DNA of 64,000 bases from Sphingobium sp. AP49 (GCF_000281715.2 NZ_CP124576.1:3107501-3171500), one strand, 5' to 3'; numbered from the stretch's first letter, positions 22,231-30,130 are shown. The notes: a model not told the origin generated them from the letters alone. A program made the numbers and translations.

Positions 22231-22398
22231 TCAGTCGATCCTCTCGAAGCCGGCGCTGGTCAGGCGGGCGAAGCCGGTGCTGGTCATTTCGACATCGCCC
22301 AGCTTCTTGATGGTGTGGGCCGGGCCGGGCACCGGCTTTCGCCACGGCGGGCGGTAGCGGGTCGCGGGTCGACGATCGGCAAGGGTGCGGCGGGCCAT
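22231..22398 (-). CDS. Small basic prophage protein
   Basis: 55 residues (MARRTLADRRPATRYRPPWR..., then LGDVEMTSTGFARLTSAGFERID). The N-terminus is strongly basic and the C-terminus may form a short helical unit. It lies one base from each neighbour in the leftward operon. It is too short for firm assignment. Confidence 0.6.
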   Translation of the reverse strand: MARRTLADRRPATRYRPPWRKPVPGPAHTIKKLGDVEMTSTGFARLTSAGFERID

Positions 22399-22399
22399 G

Positions 22400-22693
22400 T
22401 TAGAACGTTGCCCGCTCTGTGCGGCCCGGCGCATAAGGCGCCACGCCAATGTGGTGCCGCGCCGTTTTGATGTCGACCACGCGCACCTGCACAGTCGGTG
22501 CATCCAGACGGATGGCGCGCTGGATTTCGTCTGGATGGCTATAGGTCAGCACCAGCCGATTATCTTCGGTCGGGATTTCGTGCTGCATGGCATCCCAGCA
22601 GTCGACAATATGCGTCGCACCGTAGAGCTGAGCGAAAGCCCTTTTGTGGAAGGTCTTGCCGCTCGCCATCGGACCATGAATGATCGTGATCAT
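22400..22693 (-). CDS. Small P-loop NTPase-like protein
   Basis: 97 residues beginning MITIIHGPMASGKTFHKRAF, a clear Walker A (GPMASGKT) right at the N-terminus. A hydrophobic strand with the Walker-B-like end NRLVLTYSHPDE lies near residue 50. It is only about half the size of a normal P-loop kinase, with no lid visible, so it may be a minimal AAA-like or kinase-derived protein. It overlaps the upstream gene by 4 bp. Confidence 0.75.
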   Translation of the reverse strand: MITIIHGPMASGKTFHKRAFAQLYGATHIVDCWDAMQHEIPTEDNRLVLTYSHPDEIQRAIRLDAPTVQVRVVDIKTARHHIGVAPYAPGRTERATF

Positions 22694-23151
22694 TCCGACA
22701 CCGCCTTCGCCGTGCGGCGATAGACCGGGCTGCGGTTCGGTTCGGCGCCGGCATATCCATGCTTGTGCCAGCCTAGGCCGCGCATGATTTCGACCAGATG
22801 GTAATTGTCGCGGATACGGGGAACATCGCCGGCAGCGTGGGCGGCGGCCAGATGGTGGCCCAGATCGCGCAGGGCGACTTCGTTACGGTCGCGTAGATGG
22901 TGGGCGACGTGGAGCGCCAGGCGCTTGGTATCGCGGCCGACGCCCTTGACGGCCAGGACGCCATCGCCGTCGACCAAATTGGCATCGACCAGATCGGCCA
23001 CGGGTTCGCGGCGGCGCCCCTGTGCGCCCGCCCCTTCGCGGACGATCAGCGCGGTGGCGCCATTGTCGAACAGCTGGCGGATCGTCCAGCGCAGGCCCTT
23101 CGACAGCACGACGCTGCCGGGAAACGGAAACTCGATAGGCGCATGAAGCAT
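22690..23151 (-). CDS. First protein of the prophage leftward operon, unknown
   Basis: 153 residues (MLHAPIEFPFPGSVVLSKGLRW...). The ATG has a GGGAGG site 6 bp upstream. The sequence has a beta-rich start, an Arg/His-rich centre (RLALHVAHHLRDRNEVALRDLGHHLAAA) and ends RSPVYRRTAKAVSE. The upstream region carries repressor-type operators and an SOS box, so this gene is probably the entry point for regulated expression of the integrase operon. Confidence 0.75.
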   Translation of the reverse strand: MLHAPIEFPFPGSVVLSKGLRWTIRQLFDNGATALIVREGAGAQGRRREPVADLVDANLVDGDGVLAVKGVGRDTKRLALHVAHHLRDRNEVALRDLGHHLAAAHAAGDVPRIRDNYHLVEIMRGLGWHKHGYAGAEPNRSPVYRRTAKAVSE

Positions 23152-23183
23152 GATTGCCTCCCGTTGAATGGTGGGGAGGAAAT

Positions 23184-23231
23184 AGTGTGCTTCGTCACAC
23201 TTCGTCAAGGCATAAAGTGTGATTGGTCACA
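23184..23231. promoter_or_regulatory. Repressor-type operators before the leftward operon
   Basis: Two inverted repeats with TCACA/GTGTG half-sites: AGTGTG-N6-CACACT at 23184-23201 and GTGTGA-N4-TCACA at 23217-23231. The same half-sites form the perfect operator between the repressor and cro-like genes, so the S24 repressor probably binds both regions, like the left and right operators of lambda. Confidence 0.7.
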
Positions 23232-23233
23232 AT

Positions 23234-23248
23234 GTTCTTGCAATGTTC
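23234..23248 (+). promoter_or_regulatory. LexA (SOS) box in the prophage control region
   Basis: A perfect GTTC-N7-GTTC (spacer TTGCAAT), the same form as the uvrA box. It sits 46 bp before the HIRAN gene start and 83 bp before the leftward operon start, next to the repressor operators. Host LexA would therefore repress one or both transcription units until DNA damage. Confidence 0.8.
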
Positions 23249-23293
23249 TCGCGCGGCTGAAATGTTGATCGAGGTTCAACAGGGAAACGAGTC

Positions 23294-23701
23294 GTGGACG
23301 AAATATTCTTCCTTCGCCTTGCCGGTGTGTCGCATCATCAGCAGGCACTGGCGGACACATACATCGGGGAGGCGGTTCGCTTCTTTCATGAGCCTGACAA
23401 TCCGTATGATTGCATGGCCATCCGGGTCGAAAATTCCGGGGGCCAAACATTAGGCTATGTGCCGCGTAATAGCTGGCTTCGGACGGTCGTTCATGAAAAG
23501 GGGCGCGGCGTGGCCGGCGTAATTGACAGCATTGGGATGAGCCGAGCTTGCCTGCTTGGCGCAACGATCAGCGTCTCGATCTGCGCGGATCGGGTGAAGG
23601 TCGTGTCCTATTACCCAGACCGCGCACCCCCAAAACCGCCGAAGGGCGGTTTCCGATATTGGGTTAGCGCTGAAGAACCGCGCGACCGGCGCGCGGCATA
23701 A
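23294..23701 (+). CDS. HIRAN-domain protein
   Basis: 135 residues from GTG (MDEIFFLRLAGVSHHQQALAD...). The HIRAN pattern is clear: VSHHQ near the start, EAVRFFHEPDNPYDCMAIRVE in the middle and TLGYVPRNSW after it. HIRAN domains bind DNA ends, stalled forks or damaged DNA and occur in helicases such as HLTF or stand alone in phages. The gene lies just after an SOS box and its 3' end overlaps the convergent repressor gene by 38 bp, so induction could also interfere with repressor expression. Confidence 0.88.
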   Translation: MDEIFFLRLAGVSHHQQALADTYIGEAVRFFHEPDNPYDCMAIRVENSGGQTLGYVPRNSWLRTVVHEKGRGVAGVIDSIGMSRACLLGATISVSICADRVKVVSYYPDRAPPKPPKGGFRYWVSAEEPRDRRAA

Positions 23702-24299
23702 CGAAGATAATCGGGGTCGCCCACTCGACCTCGACATCTTCGATATCTGCGGCGTTGAGCGAGCGAAGCGTGAAAAATCCCGGCCGACTGCCGCGCGCGA
23801 GCAGCTTGACGAAAGTTTCGCCGCTGGACAGCCTCACGGCGCAGTAGTCGCCAATGTAGGCATCCAGAACGCCGTCGACCTCGCGAGATATGTAAACAAT
23901 ATCGCCCGACGAATAGCGGGGAAGCATAGAGTCGCCAATGACCTCCAATGCTTCGAGGCGTCCGGTCGCACCAGGCGGACGCGGCACAGTTTCCATACTC
24001 GTATTCTCATCGAAGATAATCGATCCGCCTGCGCCGACGCGACCGGCCAACGGCACCTGCTCGACCCCAAGCAAATCTTCGATTGAAGCATCTAAGGCGT
24101 TCGCGAGGCGGCGCAACGTCCCGAGTTTCACATCGGCGCCTTCTCGATCGAGAAAATCGCGCACTGCCGTTTCCCCCAGCCCAGCTTGCTTGGCAAGCGG
24201 CTTCGGCTTCACGCCGCGCTTTTCCATAAGCGCCCTTAGGGCAGCACGGACGCGCTCAACCTCATTTTGCGGAGAAATCATGGGTGCTTTTTCACACAT
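23664..24299 (-). CDS. S24-type phage repressor (cI/LexA-like)
   Basis: About 211 residues; an alternative ATG 18 bp downstream gives 205. An N-terminal helix-turn-helix (KPLAKQAGLGETAVRDFLDR) precedes an S24 peptidase domain with the catalytic serine in VIGDSMLPRYSSGD and the lysine in GETFVKLLARG. A likely self-cleavage Ala-Gly lies in PLAGRVGAGG. By family rule RecA filaments trigger self-cleavage and induce the prophage. Operators with TCACAC half-sites lie on both sides. The start at 24299 has AGGGT upstream. Confidence 0.93.
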   Translation of the reverse strand: MCEKAPMISPQNEVERVRAALRALMEKRGVKPKPLAKQAGLGETAVRDFLDREGADVKLGTLRRLANALDASIEDLLGVEQVPLAGRVGAGGSIIFDENTSMETVPRPPGATGRLEALEVIGDSMLPRYSSGDIVYISREVDGVLDAYIGDYCAVRLSSGETFVKLLARGSRPGFFTLRSLNAADIEDVEVEWATPIIFVMPRAGRAVLQR

Positions 24300-24327
24300 A
24301 ATGCACCCTGGCGAACAGGTGATATGG

Positions 24328-24348
24328 ATCACACCTTGACGGTGTGAT
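24328..24348. promoter_or_regulatory. Operator between repressor and cro-like genes
   Basis: A perfect inverted repeat ATCACACC-TTGAC-GGTGTGAT in the 72-bp divergent gap. A further half-site (GCACACTT) follows it, and TCACAC lies over the repressor start. This is the expected binding site for the repressor and for the cro-like protein. Confidence 0.8.
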
Positions 24349-24371
24349 TTAGCACACTTATACCCGCCGCC

Positions 24372-24617
24372 ATGAACGATCTTCTCCGCGATGTAGAAGC
24401 CTATTTGGCCCACACCGGCATGGCGCCCACTGCCTTCGGCGTTGGCGCGTTGCGCGACCGTCATTTCGTCCGTCAGCTCCGCAATGGGCGACGCACGTTC
24501 CGTGAGACGGAAGACAAGGTTCGTAATTTCATGGCCACCCATGTGGTTGGCGATACCGGTCGGAACACTACGGCGTCACCCCATAGCGCGCCCAAAAATA
24601 TCGGGCAGGCGGCCTGA
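24372..24617 (+). CDS. Cro-like small helix-turn-helix protein
   Basis: 81 residues, divergent from the repressor. The N-terminal 60 (LLRDVEAYLAHTGMAPTAFG, then LRDRHFVRQLRNGRRTFRET) has the FG..AL.D..FV..LR.GR pattern of small regulators found in alphaproteobacterial phages. As in lambda it would compete for the shared operator and repress the repressor. No better function is visible. Confidence 0.8.
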   Translation: MNDLLRDVEAYLAHTGMAPTAFGVGALRDRHFVRQLRNGRRTFRETEDKVRNFMATHVVGDTGRNTTASPHSAPKNIGQAA

Positions 24618-24618
24618 T

Positions 24619-25107
24619 ATGGCGCGGGGGGCGGAAAATCTGGGGCCAGCGGATATCGCGATCAGCGAGGCCACGGCCGACGCAGTCCATGCGGCAGGCC
24701 GACAAGTCTATGTCGGCCGTATGCTGGAGCGCAACCAGTCCACGGTCGCGCAGTGGGGCAATAGCGAAGTTGCCGAATTTATTCCTCTGCGCCTGGTGCC
24801 AGTGGTGGAGAATATGTCCGCCGGTCAGGACGGCTGGCCGCATATCACCCGCGCGCTGGCAAAGATGCAGGGTTTCGAGCTGTTCCGCCTGCCCGCGCCA
24901 GAAGGTGAGGCAATGGATTGGCTGGCCCAGATCGGCATTCTGTCGACCGAAGGGGCGGATATCACCCGCAAAATCTGCACGGCGATGGGCGATCGCAAGG
25001 TGTGCGCCCATGATGTGAAGCGGCTGGGCATGATCGAGGATGCGGAACAGCTGGTCAGCGTGGCGGTCGCCATTTTGGCCCGGTTGCGCGCGGTGGCGGG
25101 GGAATGA
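24619..25107 (+). CDS. Early regulatory protein, CII-like
   Basis: 162 residues, one base after the cro-like gene. A helical N-terminus carries a helix-turn-helix-like stretch (YVGRMLERNQSTVAQWGN, then FIPLRLVPVVENMSAG), and the C-terminus is helical (AGADITRKICTAMG-like region to LRAVAGE). Position and pattern resemble phage regulatory protein CII-type activators. That role is inferred from position and general similarity. Confidence 0.65.
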   Translation: MARGAENLGPADIAISEATADAVHAAGRQVYVGRMLERNQSTVAQWGNSEVAEFIPLRLVPVVENMSAGQDGWPHITRALAKMQGFELFRLPAPEGEAMDWLAQIGILSTEGADITRKICTAMGDRKVCAHDVKRLGMIEDAEQLVSVAVAILARLRAVAGE

Positions 25108-25622
25108 CATTCATGAAGCCGGAACAATTTCGCAGCTGGGCGGAACGCGCGCAGCCGGGTGAAGACGTGGTCTATGCCGAAGGCGTCCGCCCGGGCGACG
25201 CGATCGGCGCCACGGTGCGCGGGCTGCATGATGCCGGGCTGGTCGCCATGACGAGCAAGCGGGTCGATGGCCGGTTGCGCTTCATCGCGCAGCGCCTGCC
25301 CGATCCGCGCCCGTCGCAGCTTCGCGCACGGGTGTGCGAGGTGCCGCGACGCGGTCAATTCCAGCTGGGCGCCAATGACGGCGCGATGACGACGCGGGCG
25401 GTGCTGCGCATCCTGCAACAGGCAGCAGCGCGCGGCCTGCCCTGCCCCACCAATGAAGAGCTGGCCAAGCGGATCGGGCTGAATGGCAAGGAGGCTGCAT
25501 CCTATCGCGTCCGGCGGCTGGTGCAGCTGGGCAAGATCAGCGTGGAAGAGCCTTCGCCGCTTGAACGGCGGGTGGTGACCATCCTGGCCAGCGGCAAGCA
25601 AACACAAAGGGCGATGCTGTGA
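25104..25622 (+). CDS. Early protein with C-terminal winged-helix-like domain
   Basis: 172 residues, overlapping the previous stop (ATGA). The N-terminal half is a small alpha/beta unit (EQFRSWAERAQPGEDVVYAEG). The C-terminal half reads as a winged helix (TTRAVLRILQQAAARG, then NEELAKRIGLNGKEAASYRV, RRLVQLGKISVE). It may be a replication-initiation or regulatory protein, given its place just before the primase-helicase. Confidence 0.65.
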   Translation: MTFMKPEQFRSWAERAQPGEDVVYAEGVRPGDAIGATVRGLHDAGLVAMTSKRVDGRLRFIAQRLPDPRPSQLRARVCEVPRRGQFQLGANDGAMTTRAVLRILQQAAARGLPCPTNEELAKRIGLNGKEAASYRVRRLVQLGKISVEEPSPLERRVVTILASGKQTQRAML

Positions 25623-25747
25623 CCGCCTCCCTTCCCTCTTTCAAATCCGTCGGGTCGCACGACGGAACGGGCGCGGCGCCCGGCCCTGTGGCAGCCGCGC
25701 CCGCCAAAATCTGAGGCGGCGCGGCGGTGGAGCGGGACGGGACCGAC

Positions 25748-25918
25748 ATGGTGACCAGCCTGACGCCCGGTGAACTCTACCGCCGCGCCCGCCGGATCGA
25801 AGCGCTGGCCCGGATCATCATGGATTGCACCACGCGCGGCTCCCGCAGCGCCGACAGCGCGCGGGCCAACCAGTTGCTCAAGGAAATCGGCGCCATTGCC
25901 GGGGAAGGAAGCGAATGA
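25748..25918 (+). CDS. Small helical early protein
   Basis: 56 residues from ATG (MVTSLTPGELYRRARRIEAL...), or 63 from a GTG 21 bp earlier. It is helical and basic (RIIMDCTTRGSRSADSARANQLLKEI split over two helices). Its stop overlaps the next gene's ATGATG start. Function unknown. Confidence 0.6.
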   Translation: MVTSLTPGELYRRARRIEALARIIMDCTTRGSRSADSARANQLLKEIGAIAGEGSE

Positions 25919-26091
25919 TGGGTGTCCTGAACAAGGCCTTCGGCCGCCTGCCGGTGCCGAAGATCGACGCCGAACCGCTGCGCGTGGTGCGCGTCCCCTG
26001 TCCGCGCTGTGGCACGGTGAACTGCGCGAACCATAGTGCGAGCGCGCTGACCTCGCGGGTGGTGACGCCGGCTTTCTGGAGGGGCGCATGA
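25915..26091 (+). CDS. Small putative zinc-binding early protein
   Basis: 58 residues with a CPRCGTVNC cluster near residue 30 that could form half of a zinc ribbon. The N-terminus is MMGVLNKAFGRLPVPKID. The start overlaps the previous stop. Short phage proteins with one Cys cluster are common and function is not predictable. Confidence 0.6.
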   Translation: MMGVLNKAFGRLPVPKIDAEPLRVVRVPCPRCGTVNCANHSASALTSRVVTPAFWRGA

Positions 26092-26272
26092 TGTCTGTCC
26101 GCATGATGCGCCTGTTCCTATCCGGCTGATCGAGCCGGTGCGCGCACCGGGGCGCGCGGAGTGCGGGTATAGCCCGCGCCGCGACGGCGAAAGGCCAGCG
26201 AAAGGCCAAAGGCGTTGACGCCACCCGGACCCAATTTCTTCAAGTTTTGCCTGATTTTCGGGGTGGGGTTTC

Positions 26273-29200
26273 GTGTCTCTTTCACAAGCATTTCTCGACG
26301 AAGTTCGCGCCCGCACGACGCTTTCGGCCCTTATCGGCCGCGCCATCAAAGTCGAAAAGGCCGGCAAGGAACAGAAGGCCTGCTGCCCGTTCCATCATGA
26401 AAAAACGCCCAGCTTCACCATCAATGATGAAAAGGGCTTCTATCATTGCTTCGGCTGCGGCGCGCATGGCGACGCGATCCGGTGGCTGACCGATCATGGC
26501 GGGCTGGATTTCATCGACGCTGTCAAAGAGCTGGCCGGCACGGCCGGGCTGGACATGCCGACGCGGTCACCCGAGGAAGCGCGCCGCGAGGAACGGCGGA
26601 TCGAGGCCGGCGATGTGCTGGGCCGTGCGGCAGACTGGTATCAGATGCAGTTGCGCCAGAGCCGCAGCGCCTATGCGCAGCTGACCGCGCGCGGTCTGAC
26701 AGCGGACACCATCGCCCGCTTCGGCCTTGGCTATGCGCCGGGGCAGCAGTCGGTCGGTGCGATCGGCCTTGCGCCTGACGCCCTTGCCGGCTTTGGCCTG
26801 GTGGTCGAGACGCCGGACGGTTACCGCGACCGGTTCCGGGGCCGCATCATGGTGCCGATCGCCGATGCGCGCGGCCGGATCGTGGCCTTTGGCGGCCGGG
26901 CGACGCGCGATGGCCAGTTGCCCAAATATGTGAACAGCGAGGGGGCGACCTTCGCCAAAGGATCTACCCTCTACAATCTGCACCGTGCGTCGCCGGCCGC
27001 GCGATCGGCGCGGCGCCTGATCGTCGTGGAAGGCTATTTCGATGTCATCGCTCTGGATCAGGTCGGGATATCGGAAGCCGTTGCGCCGATGGGCACGGCC
27101 ATCACGGTCGAGCAGTTGGAGCGCGTCTGGCGGGTCAGCGAAGCCCCCATCATCCTGATGGACGGCGACGAAGCGGGGCAGAAGGCGGCCATTCGCGCGG
27201 CCGAACGCGCGCTGCCGCTGGTCGCGCCGGGCCGTGGGCTGTCCTTCGCCTCCCTTCCGGACGGTTCCGACCCTGACGATCTGGCGCGATCGGGCGGCCG
27301 GGAAGCGATTGACGCGGTCCTGTCCGCTGCCGTCCCGCTGGTCGATCTGCTGTGGAACGCTGCGCTGGCGCAAGGGAATGCGGCGACGCCCGAAGGCAAG
27401 GCCGGCATCTGGCAGCGCCTGGCGCAGTTGGCGGCGGGGATCGCCGACGCTGAAACCCGTGCGCAATATCAGGCCGACTGGCGGGCGCGATTTGATCAGG
27501 CCTTCCCGCCCCCGCCGCCGTGGGCGCGCGATTTTGATACCCTTCCGACCGGAAGGCTGGAAGCTCTCTCCGAACAGCCGGAGCCGGTGCAGGCGCGATT
27601 GAAGCGGATTGCGCAGGAATGGTTCGACAAGCGTCTGGAGTATCTGGAGCCGTCCAAGGCGGCTATCCTGCGCCTGGCCTTTGTCGCGGGGCGGCGGGCC
27701 GGTGCGGGGCTGCTGGCGGAAGCGGCGGTCAAGGATCGGTTGTGGCGCGATGCCGGCGATGTAGATGGCGTCGAGAATGCTGATGTCGACCGGGCGATTG
27801 GCGACGGGGTCAAGAAGCCGTGGGATATCGGGCCTGATATCGTCATGATGGATTGCGCCGTGCTGCCGATGACTGATTTCGGCATCGGCGAACGGCTGAT
27901 CGCCCGCTATGGCGAGCAATTCCGCTTCACCACGGCCAAGGGCTGGCTGGGCTGGGACGAACGGCGCTGGCGTGTGCTGGATCAGGAAAAGGATGGTCCG
28001 CCGCCGGCAGAGCTGCAAAAGGCGATCTTCGACACGATCCGCGACATGCAGGCCGAAGCGCGGATCATGCGGCAGGCCGGTGTCTATCAGGCGGAGGAAA
28101 ACCCGCACGGCATCGACCAGTATATCCCCAAGGGCAAAAACTTCGTCCTGCTGTCGACTATATTAGCTGGCTATGGCCGGCAGAGCGAGCAGGCGGGAAA
28201 GCCGTCATCCATCGCGAAACTGGCGCAAAAATGGCTGACCGTCGCGATCGAGGCGTTCGATTGTGATCCGCTCGCTATCAACCTGCTGAACGGAACGCTG
28301 CGTTTCGAGCGCTATCAGGATGAGGAAGGGCGGCGGCGGGCGCGCTTCTCGCTGGAGGCGCATTCGCGTGCCGATCTCAATACCAAGCTGGCGCCGGTGG
28401 CATTCGATCCCGACGCGGTCAGCCCGATCTATGACGGCTTCTTCGCCTGGGCGCACCCCGACGAGGGCATGCGGCGCTATCTGCATCAGGTCGCCGGCTA
28501 TACCGCGACGGGTGATACCGGCGAACAAAAGCTGTGGTTTCATTATGGCCTGGGCGCCAACGGCAAATCGACGGCGATGGACCTGTGGGCGCATGTGCTG
28601 GGCGACTATGCCGGCACGATCGGCATCGAAACCTTTCTCGACCAGGGGATCAAGAAGCGCGGCGACGCTGCCTCGCCCGATCTGGCGCGCCTGGGCGGTG
28701 TCCGTCTGTTGCGCGCGTCGGAGCCAGAGCGCGGTTCGCGGCTGAATGAGGCGCTGGTGAAGGCGGCGACGGGCGGCGAGCCTATGGCCGTGCGCGCGCT
28801 GCATCGTGGCTTCTTCGACCTGCTGCCCCTCTTCAAGCTGCATATCGGCGGCAACTACAAGCCCGATATTCCGGGCACCGACGAAGGCATATGGCGGCGC
28901 ATGAAGCTGGTGCCGTGGAACGCCCATGTGAAGGATGGCGAGCGCGACGAACGTCTTCCGTTCAGGCTGCGCGACGAAGCGCCGGGCGTCCTCAATCATA
29001 TTGTGCGCGGCCTGCTGGACTGGCTGGCGAATGGCCTGATCGAGCCGGATGCGGTGCGCGAGGCGACCCAGCAATATCGCGAGGATAGCGACCCGCTGGC
29101 GCGCTTCCTCAAGCTCTGCACGGCGCAGGATCAGCAGGGACGCATCCAGTCATCCCGGCTCTACGAAGTGTTTCAGGCGTGGTGCAAGGCGGCAGGCGAG

Positions 29201-29425
29201 AAGGAATGGAGCCAAAAGGGGTTCAGCAAAGCGATGCTGGACAAGGGCTTCACCAAGAAGGCCAGCGACGGAATGCAGTGGCTGGGCATGCGGCTGATCC
29301 GCGATGCTAGCGACTTCGTGGATGAGCATGGGCGTGTGCGCGCCGAACTGCCGCCATCGGCCGACGACATCCCCGCGATCACAGAGCCGCCCCCCGACAT
29401 GGATGATTATGTCCCGCCCTTCTAG
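26273..29425 (+). CDS. Primase-helicase fusion (DnaG-type primase plus SF3/D5-like helicase)
   Basis: 1050 residues from GTG. The N-terminal CHC2 zinc finger (CCPFHHEKTPSF, YHCFGCGAHGD; residues 38-66) is followed by the catalytic TOPRIM primase core: YVNSEGATFAKG, LIVVEGYFDVIAL with its Glu, and ILMDGDEAG with its Asp pair, near residues 220-300. From about residue 520 a D5_N-like and SF3 helicase part begins, with Walker A GLGANGKSTAMD near residue 762 and NYKPDIPGTDEGIWRR near 862. One protein thus unwinds and primes phage DNA, as in P4-alpha-type systems. A probable origin follows it. Confidence 0.93.
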   Translation: MSLSQAFLDEVRARTTLSALIGRAIKVEKAGKEQKACCPFHHEKTPSFTINDEKGFYHCFGCGAHGDAIRWLTDHGGLDFIDAVKELAGTAGLDMPTRSPEEARREERRIEAGDVLGRAADWYQMQLRQSRSAYAQLTARGLTADTIARFGLGYAPGQQSVGAIGLAPDALAGFGLVVETPDGYRDRFRGRIMVPIADARGRIVAFGGRATRDGQLPKYVNSEGATFAKGSTLYNLHRASPAARSARRLIVVEGYFDVIALDQVGISEAVAPMGTAITVEQLERVWRVSEAPIILMDGDEAGQKAAIRAAERALPLVAPGRGLSFASLPDGSDPDDLARSGGREAIDAVLSAAVPLVDLLWNAALAQGNAATPEGKAGIWQRLAQLAAGIADAETRAQYQADWRARFDQAFPPPPPWARDFDTLPTGRLEALSEQPEPVQARLKRIAQEWFDKRLEYLEPSKAAILRLAFVAGRRAGAGLLAEAAVKDRLWRDAGDVDGVENADVDRAIGDGVKKPWDIGPDIVMMDCAVLPMTDFGIGERLIARYGEQFRFTTAKGWLGWDERRWRVLDQEKDGPPPAELQKAIFDTIRDMQAEARIMRQAGVYQAEENPHGIDQYIPKGKNFVLLSTILAGYGRQSEQAGKPSSIAKLAQKWLTVAIEAFDCDPLAINLLNGTLRFERYQDEEGRRRARFSLEAHSRADLNTKLAPVAFDPDAVSPIYDGFFAWAHPDEGMRRYLHQVAGYTATGDTGEQKLWFHYGLGANGKSTAMDLWAHVLGDYAGTIGIETFLDQGIKKRGDAASPDLARLGGVRLLRASEPERGSRLNEALVKAATGGEPMAVRALHRGFFDLLPLFKLHIGGNYKPDIPGTDEGIWRRMKLVPWNAHVKDGERDERLPFRLRDEAPGVLNHIVRGLLDWLANGLIEPDAVREATQQYREDSDPLARFLKLCTAQDQQGRIQSSRLYEVFQAWCKAAGEKEWSQKGFSKAMLDKGFTKKASDGMQWLGMRLIRDASDFVDEHGRVRAELPPSADDIPAITEPPPDMDDYVPPF

Positions 29426-29449
29426 CGGCGGCGATTTGAAGGCGGATGC

Positions 29450-29695
29450 TTCCGGTCCGGAAGGGTGGCGGAAGCATCATGGAAGGAAGAAAGCGCGGGT
29501 TTCTGCGCCATTGGAAGGGTTGGAAGGGTTGGCCGAATGTTTCCTTCGTATGTGCGGGCGGGCGCGGGCGCATGTGCGAGCTATAATATTCATAAATCAT
29601 TCCAATCCTTCCAATGCTTCCAGATTAGAAATTAAGTCATTGATTATACATAAATTTATAGTCGGAAGGGTTGAGCAATGAAGGTTCCGGCCATG
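29450..29695. other. Probable prophage replication origin (iteron-like repeats plus AT-rich stretch)
   Basis: About nine copies of a GGAAG(G/C)-type unit lie here: GGAAGGGTTGGAAGGGTTGG near 29512-29532 on the top strand, a bottom-strand cluster at 29599-29622, and GGAAGGGTT again near 29664. An AT-rich block (29580-29660, with TAATATT and ATAAATTTATAG) lies between them. Repeats next to a melting-prone segment, directly after the primase-helicase gene, are typical of phage origins. Confidence 0.55.
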
Positions 29696-30130
29696 GAAGG
29701 GTCACAGTTCTGGTCATTCGCGGACGTGGAAGAGCGTCTGGTCGAGGCGATGCGGCTGTGGTGGCATGTCGAGGGCGCGGGCTGGCCGTTCGCTTCGGAT
29801 GGGCCGTGGCACCTGATCGGCGAGGATCGCACCTGGGATTGGGACTTGGATCGGCGGCCCGATGTTCGGGTGCCGAAGCTGCCCTTGTCGCGCGAACAGA
29901 TGCGGCGGCGTGATGAGGCGACGGCATGGCTGCGCCACGCGCCTGATCGCGATCGGCGGTTGGTTGTGCTGGGCGTCACGGCGCTGGCAGCAGGGCGCAA
30001 GCGGGTGCCGTTCCGCGCGCTGCTGCGGCCGATGGGCCTTCGGACGGGCGCGGAGGGTCTGCGCAAGCGATACTCGCGCGCCATCAATGCGATTTGCCAA
30101 GTGCTGAACACCGCAGAAATGCGCGCATAG
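29678..30130 (+). CDS. DUF6362-like phage protein
   Basis: 150 residues with GGAAGGGTTGAGCA before the ATG. The pattern FWSFADVEERLVEAMRLWW, then WPFASDGPWHLI, then PLSREQMRRRDEATAWLRHA and DRRLVVLGVTALAAGRKRVP matches a family seen in alphaproteobacterial phages. The C-terminal half could be a helix-turn-helix (RKRYSRAINAICQVLN). It usually sits before terminase genes, suggesting a late-transcription or packaging-related role, not proven. Confidence 0.8.
   Translation: MKVPAMEGSQFWSFADVEERLVEAMRLWWHVEGAGWPFASDGPWHLIGEDRTWDWDLDRRPDVRVPKLPLSREQMRRRDEATAWLRHAPDRDRRLVVLGVTALAAGRKRVPFRALLRPMGLRTGAEGLRKRYSRAINAICQVLNTAEMRA

Noticed and set aside
26092..26130. 13-codon reading frame before the primase-helicase
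   Set aside because: Too short and without a clear ribosome site to be supported as a gene.
26567..28108. 513-codon frame opposite the primase-helicase
   Set aside because: Wholly antisense to a protein with clear zinc-finger, TOPRIM and helicase motifs.
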